Assembly (NCBI GenBank): GCA_003427395.1
Contig: BFEA01000101.1
Span: 1,709,874-1,773,873 of the forward strand
DNA from: Chara braunii
Taxonomy: Eukaryota > Streptophyta > Charophyceae > Charales > Characeae
Direction: 5' to 3'
DNA length: 64,000 nucleotides
The position numbers and the translations under genes are program-made. Position 1 is the first letter of the stretch. Every line of letters begins with the position of its first letter. Below are positions 20,945 to 32,269 of the stretch, in pieces. The notes under the pieces are model-generated. The model did not search any database. It worked only from the letters and a program-made list of their open reading frames with translations, and was not told where the DNA came from.

Positions 20945-22215
20945 CGGCCACCAAAGCAATCAGACCCCCTAAACTTATAGAAGGGTCTGACGCTCCACTC
21001 AAGTCAAAATAAAGCACAGCGTTGGGTCTCCCCAAACTTATGGGGACTTCCCTGCCTTAATGACCCAGCCAGACTTCATGCAATACTGCTTCCAGTCCTG
21101 CCCTTTCCCAATTCACAACACTAACTCCTTGATACCCTTCCACAATCACACCAGCGACGGCTCCTCAATACCCAGCCACCCCTCGGAGCTTCGCGGCTCG
21201 AAATGCGCTGGCCCTCGGCAAAAGACACGGCCTATGGATAAAAAACAAGGCCTTCTCCCCTTCTTGCAGTGCGGTAGCCGCGTGGTCCGGCTGGCTGTGC
21301 CGTGACCAAATGTACAAAAAACCCAGTTTCAGGTTGATAGGTAGTCGCTTTAGTCGCTTTACAAAAAACCCAGTTTCAGGTTTTGATCCATGGGCTGTGT
21401 CTTTGGCCGAGGGTCAGCGCATTTCGAGTCGCGAAGCTCCGAGGGGTGGCTGGGTATTGAGAAGCCGTCGTTAGTGTGATTATGGAAGGGTATCAAGGAG
21501 TTAGTGTTGTGAATTGGGAAGCCGTCAGAAGGTTGACTTTGACGGTTTGGCTTCAGTTTGACCAAGTTGTTGCTGATTGGCCGCCGTTGCAGGACCCTCA
21601 GGCGACTCAAGGTATCAAGGCCCTCTCACGGGAGTCTGAGTGCACCCCTCTTGGATCTGATAGTCTCGAACCTACCTACTTTTGCCCTTCTCACTCTAAG
21701 ACTAATCCTGATCTGAGAGGAAAGGCGGCAGGCGGGATTGCAACCCGTAGGACCGCGGCAAGACTCTGTGGGGAGTCCACCCACCGATTGCGGGAGCTCT
21801 GCCGGAACTCAGGAGGAGTTTTGGAGGCAGGGAATTGAAAGGTAACCATTGCTTTATTTCAATAAATCCAGATTATAGCCCCTATCTGTACTGAAGGTTG
21901 TTGCGTTTTGACCGAGTATATGGCATGCATGCCTACTTTGACTTTTTGTTTGACTTTCATGACTTAAACCAGATTAAGTAAAGGAATGTTTGAAGTATCT
22001 CAGTTTCAGCTTTTGTTGACTGTGTGAAAGCAGACTGTTTAAAGAGATTGCATCTGGGAAAGGGCAGGACAGGAAGCAGTATTGCATGAAGTCTGGTTGG
22101 GTCATTAAGGCTGAGAAGTCCCCATAAGTTTGGGGAGATCCAACGTTGTGCTTTATTTTGACTTGAGTGGAGCGTCAGACCCTTCTATAAGTTTAGGGGT
22201 TCTGATTGCTCTGGT
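20945..22215. repeat. interrupted inverted duplication inside E2
   Basis: The left arm is contiguous (20945-21235). Its reverse complement is present in two pieces, 21387-21518 and 22058-22215, separated by 540 bp that include the conserved hairpin box. The centre (21236-21386) repeats a CCCAGTTTCAGGTT segment twice. Confidence 0.8.
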
Positions 22216-23059
22216 GGCTGGGAAGTCCCCATAAGTTTGGGGAGACCCAGTGTTGTGGTTTGCACGGAGGGTCAGGCTGTTCTATAAGTTTAGGTGGCCT
22301 GACTGCTCTGACTTGGGAGGGCTGACTGTGGATGATTTTTCAGGGGCCAAGCGCATTCTGTAAGTTCAGGTGTCTTGGTTGCCTTGGTTATTTTGAGTTT
22401 TGTCCCATTTTATTTGGTTCTGAACGAGGAGGTCTGAGTCGTTCTATAAGTTTAGGTGGCTTAACCTCTTCCTTCTTTATTTTAAAGAAAATGAACTTGA
22501 CAAAGGGCAGACCGTTCTGTAAGTTCAGGTGGTCTAGCCCAATGTCACGCATAGCCTGGATCAGAGATGAACGAATTAGGTAGAGAGTCAAACTGTTCTG
22601 TAAGTTTAGGTGGTCTGACTCAAAAGCCCGTACATGCTGGAACCCAAAGGTTATAATTTGGTTATACTCTACTATTTAGTCTACTATGAACGAGCTAATC
22701 AGACTGTTCTATAAGTTTAGGAAGTCTGACTATAGCTTATCACAACCTGAAGAGAGTATAATTAAGAGTATAACTGAAGGTAACTTGGGCAGACTGAGCA
22801 TTGTTTCTTAGATAAATGGCTCAGTCCTACGCCCCCTTTGAAGATTAAGTTCGGAGATATATATATATAATCTGGCTATGTAAGAAGTTCAGGGCGACTA
22901 GAATGGTCTAGTCATATGCCCAAGGAAGAGAAAAGTTGTTGTACCTTGTGTTTGTGTATACTTTGGCTAAGTTGGGCTCATTCCATAAGTTTGGGTGACC
23001 CAACTTTACGTCTGGCTAAGATAAGGTTCATTCCATAAGTTTGGGTGTCCTAACCTTAT
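20960..23059 (+). repeat. constant-loop, variable-stem hairpin array, 15 units (E2)
   Basis: Sense loops are CCATAAGTTTGGG or TTCTATAAGTTTAGG. Arms are mostly perfect and differ between units: TCAGACCC 20960/GGGTCTGA 20983; CCCC 21030/GGGG 21042; TCCCC 22119/GGGGA 22132; CTGGG 22218/CCCAG 22246; GTCAGGC 22271/GCCTGAC 22297; CCAAG 22347/CTTGG 22374; GACC 22510/GGTC 22531 with GGGC/GCCC outside; GAGTCA 22585/TGACTC 22616; TCAGACT 22699/AGTCTGA 22723; ACTGAGC 22793/GCTCAGT 22819; GACTAG 22895/CTAGTC 22907; AGTTGGG 22970/CCCAACT 22999; ATAAGGTT 23021/AACCTTAT 23052. The 22793 unit carries the loop type typical of E3. Confidence 0.85.
21802..21824 (+). other. conserved covarying hairpin box, E2
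   Basis: CCGGAACTC and GAGTTTTGG pair through AACTC/GAGTT and the outer CC/GG. It is the inverted counterpart of the boxes at 820, 9020, 29658 and 58179. Confidence 0.6.
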
Positions 23060-23369
23060 GCCTTATGTAAGCTGGGTATAAAGGGTTAAATCATTGAAAG
23101 ATCACGAACTATTGTTTGTTCAGGTTGACTTGGGATGACGAGAGTACTTACCTCTGTGGTTTGGCCTGCATGTGACTAAGTGAGGCTACTACTTGGTCTG
23201 AGTTTCAGGTTGATAGGTAGTCGCTTCAGTCGCTTGCCAAGTGCTAGAGTCATAGGAGTTAGTTTCAATTCCTGCATTTTATGAGCTAAGTTTTTTTACT
23301 TAGATCAATTCTCGCATTTTTTGAGATCTTCTGTCATACTTGGCTTTGTATAAATTTTGGTATGCTACT

Positions 23370-23650
23370 TTCTCTACGGGAAGCGCTGTCGAAATTTCTG
23401 CAAATCCAAGGAGTTAGTCAAATTTCGACTTGTCAAGGCTCAACTTGTCTTAAGTTTATATATGACTTAGTAAAAATCTGGAAAGTCTACTTTTCTAAAG
23501 GGAATGCCGTCCAAATTTTTGCTAATTCAGGGAGTTAGAGAAAATTGAACTTTGGAAAGTCAAAGATTATTTCTATTTTCATATTCGGGTTGATATAAAC
23601 TCTGAAAAAAACACTTTTCCTACGGGGAGTGCTGCCGAATTTTTCTTAGT
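23370..23650 (+). repeat. GCAGCGCTTCCCG tandem units, E2 (inverted)
   Basis: Three degenerate units (near 23376, 23498 and 23618) read as CTACGGGAAGCGCTGTCGAAA and variants, the reverse complement of those in E1 and E3. Confidence 0.7.
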
Positions 23651-23931
23651 TTAAAGGAGATAGATTATATTTTGACAGGTGGCGATTCTGGCGATCCACT
23701 CTGTATAGGGAAGATTGTGTCAGGGCCTACCCTTGCTTTGGGCATTGCTTAAAGGTAGATCCAGGCTTAGTCGATTAGAAGGATCTTGGGTGAGAATGTG
23801 TTATGGAGTTGTATTCTTCATACACTTATGATTTTAGCCTGGGGATTGACCTGTCTTGTGTTACAGGTCCTCTTGATCGTATTGATTCAGGATTTGGACT
23901 AGTTTCAACTTGATCCTACGAGGATCATCTG

Positions 23932-23950
23932 CTGTTATCACTGATAACAG
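23932..23950 (+). other. conserved TGTTATC hairpin, E2
   Basis: CTGTTATCA-C-TGATAACAG, a perfect 9-bp stem. It is followed by GTCGG, the complement of the CCGAC that precedes it in E1, E3 and E4. Confidence 0.65.
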
Positions 23951-24469
23951 GTCGGTTGCCGATTCGTCGGTTTGCGATTCAACTCCAATCCACTCTTCTC
24001 ACTCAACCTAAAGGTTTTTGCCATGTGGTTTGAACTGTTTCATTGTGGTTTCACCCAGTCTTTATTGAAAGGCCATTTAACAAAAGTAATGAACATTTAT
24101 TTTGGGGAGTTGCACAAGAGTGAGGTTTGTATTGCTAAAGCAAGGGGTATGAGCATAGAGAATGATTGAAGTTGACCCCGTGTAGTGCGTTGACTTTTGT
24201 TGGATCTTTGATGAGATTGCAGGTATGTTTGTGGTTTGGATTCTGGATGTGACTACCTGCAATCACATATATATATGGCTGAGAAGAGTCTCACAGTGAC
24301 TGTGATAAGTGATCGTCCTATATAAATAAACCTTATATATATATTTATTTGTGCCTTGGGTATGCGCGCGACTTACTGTGGTCGTGCGCAAGGGTTAGCC
24401 AGATTATGGGTTGAGAGAGAAGGAAGACCCTCTATTATTTTTTGCTTTTCAGATTTCTATGGTTGGACG

Positions 24470-24725
24470 TTGTAGTCCGTGGCAGCCGTCAAAGTCAAAC
24501 CCCTTGACTTCTGTCCAGGCCTAGAGTGAGACTCACCTCCAAGGCAGTAAGAAACGACTGCCACCACAGGTATGGACCTGCGTACCACCCACTTTGCACA
24601 AGGTGCGGAAGAGGGTGTGTGGTCTTCAACCGCGCATGGTGGTTGTCCAGCGTCGAGAGACTAACCCTCAAAGCGCGTGTCAACCGACACTTGAGTGTCG
24701 AATGTGACCCTCGAGGTTAACGAGG
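24470..24725 (+). other. multi-hairpin domain, copy 2 (inverted)
   Basis: Reverse complement of the domain at 6125-6345 and 39300-39560. GACACT/AGTGTC and CAACCg/GGTTG stems are retained, and the CTGCAC/GTGCAG stem is replaced by GCAC/GTGC. Confidence 0.6.
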
Positions 24726-25275
24726 ACCGCATGAGTATGGGTACTACATAGTACGCCATCATTGCGACCTCTTGCGTACACTAGCATTGCGAGTCTGCAT
24801 GAGTAGGCCCTGCGTTTATACAAAGTTTCGCGCGTGTCACCTATCCGATTTCCGCATCGGAAAGTTGTGGGATGACTACTAAGGGACTAAGAGTGTTGTC
24901 GCGTTGTTTGTTTTGTGTTGTTCTGAGTACGTGCGTGTGTATGTGTGTTTTATTTTTGTGTTCGTAGTGTGGTGCATGCGTGGTGAGTGGGATACGTCCT
25001 AGTCGATCGACGACGGGCCGTGCTTGGGACTTCAGCCCCCCAAGATGTCGGTTCGCGTGCGGGTCCGACAAAGGCGTATTACTGCGCGTACCCCCTATGC
25101 TACAACGAACGAGAAACGCCCTCGGTTGGTCCGCCTCTGCGATTGCAACCGATCAGCTTTCGTATTGTGGACTGGTAGCTCGACGGGGATACGCCCACCG
25201 ATGGGAGGTGACAACTCCCACAAGGTGGATGTAAGTCGTGTCTCGCCTAGGCCCTATCCTGTTGTAGGGGCTCGC

Positions 25276-25779
25276 GGTGTCGGAGGGCGCGGTGTCCCGG
25301 CCCTCCTCCGTGTGCCAAGCTCCTGCCCAGTACCTGTCTCATCTGTGAGTGCCCGCTGATCATCGGGTTGCTTCCAAATCTGAGCGACATTTCTGGTATA
25401 CCCGGGCGGGACCCTATTATGGATCGACCTCGTTGGTGCCTACCCCGGCAAAAGGGGTGCGCCACAGGGCTTTCCATTGGTCCATGCAGGCTTGGCGCCC
25501 TGCTGTACAACAGAGCACTACCGGCCTGAGGCCGTGGTGGCCGCCGGGCTCGCCGTGGGACGAAGAGGTGAAAAGACCGGCGTTGTCCTTTCTACTGCGC
25601 GCCGATCGCGCCCTAGACAAGTTATGGGTTAGGTGCACGGGGAGGAAGTCATTGTCAAAAGAGAGAGGAGAGAAGGAAAATAAAACGTCGAATTAGAGCT
25701 CGTTTTAGTTCGGGGAAAATCGAGTGCCCTCAAGCCACTGCGATGTTACGATTTCCTTTCTAAATTTTGATTTATTGTT

Positions 25780-25813
<34 letters not shown>

Positions 25814-26409
25814 TAATTTTTTCGATTTTCAATTTTTCCCTGATTGGCCTGTCATTTCGTGAGAAGGCCAACGGTTCGAATTTCGAGCTCTGTGGTCCAC
25901 GACCTAAGCTGGCCGACTTCGAGCAAATCGTCTGTGAACGAGCTCCGACTGAGCGCCGCGCAGGTAGAACCCAAAAAAATGGAGACCCGCGGCCTCATCG
26001 GTAGGAAGCCTATCACCCCTCCTGAAGAGGGTCATAAGCCCCCTCCTTACCATCGGACACGGGCACCCGATAGGGGTAGGCCGAAGATTTGTTTTGAAGT
26101 GGAAGACGCGCCGTCGGTATTTCGTTATGGGTCCATAGTGTCAAGCCTGCAGTATTGAGCCTGAACCGTTGGCGTCCCGCATTTCCTTTTTCCTTTCTTG
26201 TGTATCTTGCTTTAGTTTTGTTAAAAAGTACAAAAATAAAATAATTTGAAAATATCTTAATCCCTCGTTTAGAACACGGGAATTGTTGTATAGAGGGAAC
26301 CTATAAAAGAGAAAAGAGGTTGGCTATCTAATGGCTAAGCAGTGGGTGTTCGCGTTAATGCCACTGGTTTTGGGACCAGTACAGGGTAGTGAGGGCTATC
26401 GTGAGCTAT
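25276..26409. other. segment between E2 and the 184-codon ORF, no gene recognised
   Basis: Contains a (TTA)n tract at 25780-25811 and a B-box-like AACGGTTCGAATTTC near 25868 without an A box. Only short ORFs. Confidence 0.5.
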
Positions 26410-26964
26410 ATGAACATGTGCATTCGGATAGAGGCCTTGGCTACTCTAAGAGCGGCTATGGCAGACCGAAATGGCCTACGTGGTTATAGGCCGAGGTATA
26501 TGAGGTATTCTTGGATGTGGGAGAGAGAGGATGAGAAGGGCACTGTAGAGGAGACTGTACTGACCTACGGTAAGCCTGACGGGGAGGTGAGGTTAAAAGT
26601 TAACGTGTGTGGCCGTAGAGAGCAGGAGATGAGGAGGGACGAAGGACTGCAGGCCGCGATTACCGAAGCTCGCAACAGGGCCGAGAGGAGGTGCAGGCGG
26701 GATGGGGTGACTGCAAGTATGCGGGTAACGGTCACCTACCACGAGGACGACTCATCGACGGGGACTACTTACAGGGAGGTACAACAAAATGACCGGGACT
26801 CGGAGGTAGAGTCCGAGATGAGCGAACGGGAGGCGGATGTCCAGTCCTGGCATGGGCTGGACCAGATCCGCCGAAACCAGCCGCTGGCGAGACCAGTGGA
26901 GGACGGGCCAGAGGCCAGTTCGGCCCAACGCGGAGGCGGGGCCAACGGGGGACAAGACCGTTGA
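26410..26964 (+). CDS. unidentified 184-aa ORF
   Basis: The first ATG of the frame is at 26410; the open frame begins at 26389 right after stop codons. The product is charged, rich in Arg and Glu, with a predicted strand-helix-strand pattern in the middle: VRLKVNVCG, then a basic helix AAITEARNRAERRCRR, then SMRVTVTYHEDD. It ends in a low-complexity acidic/Gly-rich tail. I do not recognise a family. Composition differs from the LTRs on both sides, and the direct repeat X begins 100 bp downstream. It may be an exon or gene remnant belonging to the locus that the E3 insertion split. No promoter or splice evidence. Confidence 0.35.
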   Translation: MNMCIRIEALATLRAAMADRNGLRGYRPRYMRYSWMWEREDEKGTVEETVLTYGKPDGEVRLKVNVCGRREQEMRRDEGLQAAITEARNRAERRCRRDGVTASMRVTVTYHEDDSSTGTTYREVQQNDRDSEVESEMSEREADVQSWHGLDQIRRNQPLARPVEDGPEASSAQRGGGANGGQDR

Positions 26965-27064
26965 ACGCAGGGGCTAGTGATATGCGGGACTGAAACCGAG
27001 ACGAGGGCGGATATACGCGCGCGATGGGTGGACGTTCGACAGAAGAGGGTACACCGTACACACG

Positions 27065-27691
27065 CTACACGTGGCAGTCCGGGAGGGAGAGAAGAGGTCA
27101 ACACATGGGGCTAATCTTTGTGAGAGACAGTTGATGTCAATGATTGTCTTCAACCTCGCGGGCGCTGCTGCCTCCACACAACCTCGTGGTGTCTTGTATC
27201 CGCAGGACTGCAGTGAGCCTTGATGTTGTGGCAAAGGATTAGAAGTTAAAGTGGGTGTAAGAGGGGGATAGCGCAAAATCAACGAAAGGGGAGACGGTGT
27301 GGGTGAAAACGAGGATGAGCTTGTGGAGTGTGACGGACGTCAACTGCTGTTCGCGCGTTGACACGACGTTCTTGCTCCTACTGCTGTGACGGAAAAGGCA
27401 AGAAAGAGAGACCCTGCCAGAATAACGGGGGTAGTGGCCATCAAGAGAGGGGGTACCTGTGTGAAGCGTAGTTGAAGTCGTCACGAGAGCTGCTTACCAT
27501 GTGCCAACCACAACCCTTTTTCCATCTCGGACACAGATCGGTCGCTCTTCGCATGTTGTGTGGACTGCAGTCGCTAGGTGACCAGTATGTAACTGGTGAA
27601 AAGAGGAGACAATTCCAGCGCAAGTAATGGCATCAATAGTTCATCGAAAGTTCATGTCAACCACTCAAGTGTATTCCATGTTGCGGGATGC
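27065..27691 (+). repeat. direct repeat X, left copy
   Basis: About 93% similar by eye to 40433-41048. The two copies flank the 12.7-kb E3 block exactly. The left copy ends GCGGGATGC and runs into E3; its last part is the N-terminal portion of the ORF that is intact at 40953-41309. Confidence 0.85.
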
Positions 27692-27729
27692 TTGTCAAAA
27701 TATAATCTAACTTCTTTAAACTAAGAAAA

Positions 27730-28240
27730 TTTTGGCAGCGCTTCCCGTAGGAAAAGTGTCTTTCCAGAATTTATATAAGTCCAAATATGAAAGCAGAAAT
27801 AGTCTTTGACTTTCCATAGTCCAATTTTGTCTAACTCCCTGAATTAACAAAAATTTGGGCAGCACTCTCTTTAGAAAAGGAGAGTTTCCTGATTTTTACC
27901 AAATCATATATAAACTTTAGACAAGATGAACTTTAACAAGTCGAAGTTTGACTAACTCCTTGGATTTGCAGAAATTTCAGTAGCGCTTTCCGTAGAGAAA
28001 GTAGCTTACCAAAGCTTGTACAAAGCCAAGTATAACAAATGATCTCAGAAAATACAAAAATCGATCTAAGTAAAAATAAACTTAGCTCATTGACAAGTCG
28101 AAGTTTGATTATCTCCTTGGATTTGCAGAAATTTCGGTAGCGCTTCCCGTAGAGAAAGTAGCTTACCAAAGCTTATACAAAGCCAAGTATAACAAATGAT
28201 CTCAGAAAATGCAAAAATCGATCTAAGTAAAAATAAACTT
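27730..28240 (-). repeat. GCAGCGCTTCCCG tandem units, E3
   Basis: Four units near 27734, 27869, 27979 and 28137. The last two belong to a ~153-bp near-identical tandem duplication. Confidence 0.8.
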
Positions 28241-28470
28241 AGCTCAGAAAATGCAGGAATTGAACTAACTCCTATCGCTCTAGCACGCGGCGAGCGACTA
28301 AAGCAACTACCTATCAAACGGAAACTCAGACCAAGTAGTAGCCTCACTCAGTCACATGCAGGTCAAACGACAAAGGTAAGTACTCTCACCATCCCAAGGT
28401 CATTTAACAAACAATAGTTCATAATCTTTCAATGCTTTAACCCTTTATACCCTGCTTACATAAGACGTAA

Positions 28471-29372
28471 AGTCAGGACATCCAATCTTATGGAACATGC
28501 CTGACTCAGCCGTCAAGTATACACGAACAGGTTGCACAACTACTTTTCTCTTCCTTTGGGCATATGACTAAGTGATTCATCTTAGAAACAATGCTTAGTT
28601 GCCCTGATTTGTTTAAATAGCCAAGTTATATATATATCTCTGAACTTTAATCTTCAAGGTGGGTGTAGGACTGAGCCATTCATCTTAGAAACAATGCTCA
28701 GCCGGCCCAAGTTACCTTCACTTATATTCTTAGTTGTACTCTCTTCACGTTTATGATAAGCTACAGTCAGACCACCCAATCTTATGGGACTCTGTCTGAT
28801 CGGTCAGTTCTTAAATAAAATAATAATAAAATATAGTCAAATTATAACATTTTGGGTTCCAGCATGTGCGAGGCATTGGGCCAGACCATCCAGTCTTATG
28901 GAACATGTCTGGTCCTCTGCCAGATTTATTTCTCTCTGATTCATCCGTGTGCGGCATGAGTCCAAAGCCAACCAATCTTATGGAACATGCTTTGTCCTCA
29001 GCAAAAATTACTCCCTCATAATAAACAAACAAAAGAGTTGAGTCATTCATCTTACAAACAATGCTCAACCCCTTTTTCTCAGTACCAAAAAAAGACAGAG
29101 TACTCTGAGTTAAACTCAAAGACTGTTCAGAAACCACCCAAAAATAAACGGCGACCAGACCATTCATCTTAGAAACAATGTCTGGTCCTAAAAACTCAGG
29201 CAATCAATACCCCTCAAAATAAGTAGCCAGGCTCTTCATCTTAGAAACAATGTCTGGCACAACTAAATAAACATCGCGACCAAGCCATTCGTCTTAGAAA
29301 CAATGCTTGGCCCTTCCGAAAACAGAACAAAATACAGCAGTCAGGCCATTCATCTTAGAAACAATGCCTGAC
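28471..29372 (-). repeat. constant-loop, variable-stem hairpin array (loop CATCTTAGAAAC), 11 units
   Basis: The loop CATTCATCTTAGAAACAATG or CCAATCTTATGGAACATG is flanked by arms that differ in every unit and pair perfectly: AGTCAGG 28471/CCTGACT 28500; ACTAAG 28567/CTTAGT 28594; CTGAGC 28671/GCTCAG 28696; TCAGAC 28767/GTCTGA 28794; CCAGAC 28881/GTCTGG 28907; CAAAGC 28963/GCTTTG 28989; GTTGAG 29037/CTCAAC 29064; GACCAGAC 29153/GTCTGGTC 29180; GCCAG 29226/CTGGC 29254; CCAAGC 29280/GCTTGG 29305; GTCAGGC 29340/GCCTGAC 29366. Spacing is 50-115 bp and sequence between units is not conserved. Confidence 0.9.
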
Positions 29373-29657
29373 CCTATAAGACCCGTTCAAACACAAGCAA
29401 ACTCCCTTCATCCCAACCTTCCCCCCAGGTGCAATTCCCCTTTTGTTCACGATCTGCCTTCAGGCAACCAACAAATTTGAAACTGAGATTTGCAATGGTA
29501 TTCCTTTACTTAGTCTGACTTATATCCTGAAAATCAAACTAAAGTCAAAATAGGGGTGCATACAGTACACTCAACCAAACATAGAAAGATGTACAGATAG
29601 GGGTTAATATTTAGGTTTATAGGGGGAAAGCAACCATTACCTTTCAGTTCCCTGCCT

Positions 29658-29680
29658 CCAGAATTCCTCCTGAGTTCCGG
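29658..29680 (-). other. conserved covarying hairpin box, E3
   Basis: CCAGAATTC and GAGTTCCGG pair around CTCCT with one mismatch and one wobble. Flanking CAGAGCTCCCGCAATCAGTG is identical to E1. Confidence 0.6.
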
Positions 29681-29769
29681 CAGAGCTCCCGCAATCAGTG
29701 GGGCGAACCTCCCACAGAGGCCTTGGCGCGGATTACGGGTTGCAACCTCGCCTGCCGCCTTCCTCTCAG

Positions 29770-32269
29770 AACCAGTGGACTAGACTCAGAGTTAGAATGA
29801 CAGAATAAGGTAGATTTGAGACTCTCAGATCCAAGGAGGGTGCTCTCAGACTCTCAGGACAGGGCCTTGATATCTGTACTCGCCTGAGGACCCCGCAATA
29901 ATGACCAAATAGTATCGACTTGGTCAGCTTCTAAAATCAATCTACCGAAGTCAACCCCCCTGACGACCTCCCGGATCGTAGCACTAATCCCCTTAATTTA
30001 TCCAGTCTGACCAACTCCCCGGGCCTCAACACCTCTCCTCAGCCTAATCACGGCCACACAGCAGCCTGTAACAGCCCATACACGCCGCAGTCGTACATAG
30101 GGGTGATCACCAACAACAACAGCAGTTAGTAGCGGTCTCTAGCAGCAGCGACAATCACCAGTACCAGTATGCAGCAGTGGCCAACAATAGTAGCTTCAGT
30201 CACCCATAGCGTCAGTCCGCCCCCAATCAACACCCGTAGTGGCAGCTCGGCCCCGCTTACAACCAACTGCGGCAGCGGCCGTTCGTGCCTGGCTGCTACC
30301 GATCGGTAGCAGTCCGCACCAATGCCCAACTTTTATTTATAGATATCGTTGCTCTTCTGATACTGTCGGAAACAGCCCTCCTTCCTCTTCCTTCGCTGGC
30401 GGGGTGAATCCCCCGCAGGCAGTAATGATACCCGTTGTACTTCAGTTGTGGGTACATGGGGACAGAGGTATACCACCTCTTATCAGTTCACTGATCCGAG
30501 CTCGGAGTACCACCCACCAGGACGCTGTCGAGAGGTAAGTGTCCAAGTCCCGCAGTCAGCCCCGCACTATCTCTCCATCTCTCAGGTAAGCCTCCGACCT
30601 CGCGGCTCACCTCACCTTACTTCCACTAACTAATTTTGGGGCACAACGCTCACTGTCCGAACACACCCGCTCTTACACAGGGGATTACGCTGGGTATCCC
30701 ATACTCTGCATTCCGCACGCCGGCTAATGACTAGCCCCTGCAGACTCGGAGCCGGCCCCTCCCTGTGCCCATGCCTGCTCTCCAACTAACCTATGCGCAC
30801 TCGCCCGTGTAGTTGTGTCCGCCCGTCCGACTCGAAGTCGGGCTCTTTCTTTCAAGGCACCCGACCTCGACTCCGACGACGACCCTCCTAGTACCACTGA
30901 GCGGTCAGCACAGAGGGGGCGCACCTGGTTGCGATACTGGCTATTACCGGTAAGTCCCTCTCCTCCTTCTCCCTCTCCCTCTCTCACAGATACCCCCGCC
31001 TCCTAAAAGAAAAATGAACCTCCCGCTCCAACCGGACTGAATACATCGTGTTTCCTCCACTAGTATACAAAATTGGATGAATCTGTCTCTAAAGTGCTGG
31101 CAGGTTCACTCAATACTTATGTGACAACAAGTTGCTCTCCCCTGGGCGCAGCCTATACATATCACAGCCCGAAATCGACAGCCCCTCTTCCAAATCTAAC
31201 TCAACTAGCCTGCTCGCAACGTCCCAACCCCCTGTTTAAGTTCCTTCCTTACTCTAATTCATAGAAGATCGAGCGTTTTTTCCGTCCCCGCCATATCCAG
31301 CCCCGACACTTCCGCGCACTCCTCTACCTACTAACCTCCCTAAACACTAATTTTCTCACCAATCTAGCCTCGGATTTGGAATCGCCACCCCAAAAAACCT
31401 CTGATTTGGATCCGCCCCCGCCCGTTTTCATTGCGAAACAACCGAGTTATCCCCTTTTCTTACTCTCCTCTCCCGCTGTCCGCCATAGCCCCGACGCACT
31501 AAATTTCTCTGCTAATTCTCGTTCTACTAACTTCTGCCCAAATCTAATATTTCTAATGGATTCGCCTTACCTAACAATGCCAAAATGGCATCTTCCCCCC
31601 CACCCGATTCCGCTAGGAATCGGATGAGATAAGTACTTCTTCATTCCTCCCCCCGTATAGCTCCGCCATCTCCAATTTGGAATGCACCTGGCCCCGAAAG
31701 CGGGCCGGGTTCACTCGCCTCCTTGCACCTTCATTCCCAGGCGTTCCTCTCCCTGTCACTCTCGTTGCCCGCTCCGAGCCCGTTTTCCTACCTTAGCGCT
31801 GCTGCTCCGCTGCCTTGCTTTGTTCGCCACCATCAGCGCAGCGCCCATCGCCCCTCTGCCTGTCTAGTGCTGTCTGCTCCGCCCGTCCTCTCCGTGCACG
31901 CACCCAGCCCCCGTTAGCGTTCAGGTTCTCTCTCGCAGTTTTCCTGGCTACACTCGCCCTCCCGTCGGCTTGTCCTCTCACACCTCCTCCCTGTCTCCCT
32001 CCTGCCTCGTAGCTGCCTCCAACGGAGTTCTGATCGTGTTGTAAGCACCCACCCGACAGAACTTGTCTGCTTGGGGATGCTGTCCATACTGGGAGGTCGG
32101 TCATCGACCGATTCACTTTCCCCCCTCCCCCCCCACACCTCTATACCCCTGCCCGTCGAGAGGTTGCAGAAAGACTTCGAAGGGGACTAGCACCTAGGTG
32201 GCCCAGCCAGCCCGCCTCTTTTCCTTACCGGTATCTGGCGCAGATCAACGCCAAGTCCGGTCCCCGACT
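29770..32269. other. E3 mid-LTR, no gene recognised
   Basis: Contains plus-strand (antisense) consensus donors with GT at 30535, 30586 and 30951, two of them only 51 bp apart. Frames are short and overlapping, and no domain was recognised. Confidence 0.5.

Larger units (their letters stand above)
18300..25275 (+). mobile_element. E2: giant LTR in the opposite orientation, right end lost
   Basis: Starts TGTCGGCGCGAATACCC, the inverted equivalent of the E1 right tip, and carries the same landmarks in reverse order: tip palindrome, hairpin box (21802-21824), hairpin array, GCAGCGCTTCCCG units (23370-23650), TGTTATC hairpin (23932-23950), multi-hairpin domain (24470-24725) and the U5-side sequence (24838-25275). 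Similarity stops after GTAGGGGCTCGCG near 25275, about 140 bp before the expected CGACA end, so the right terminus is deleted or replaced and no target duplication can be shown. Confidence 0.75.
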
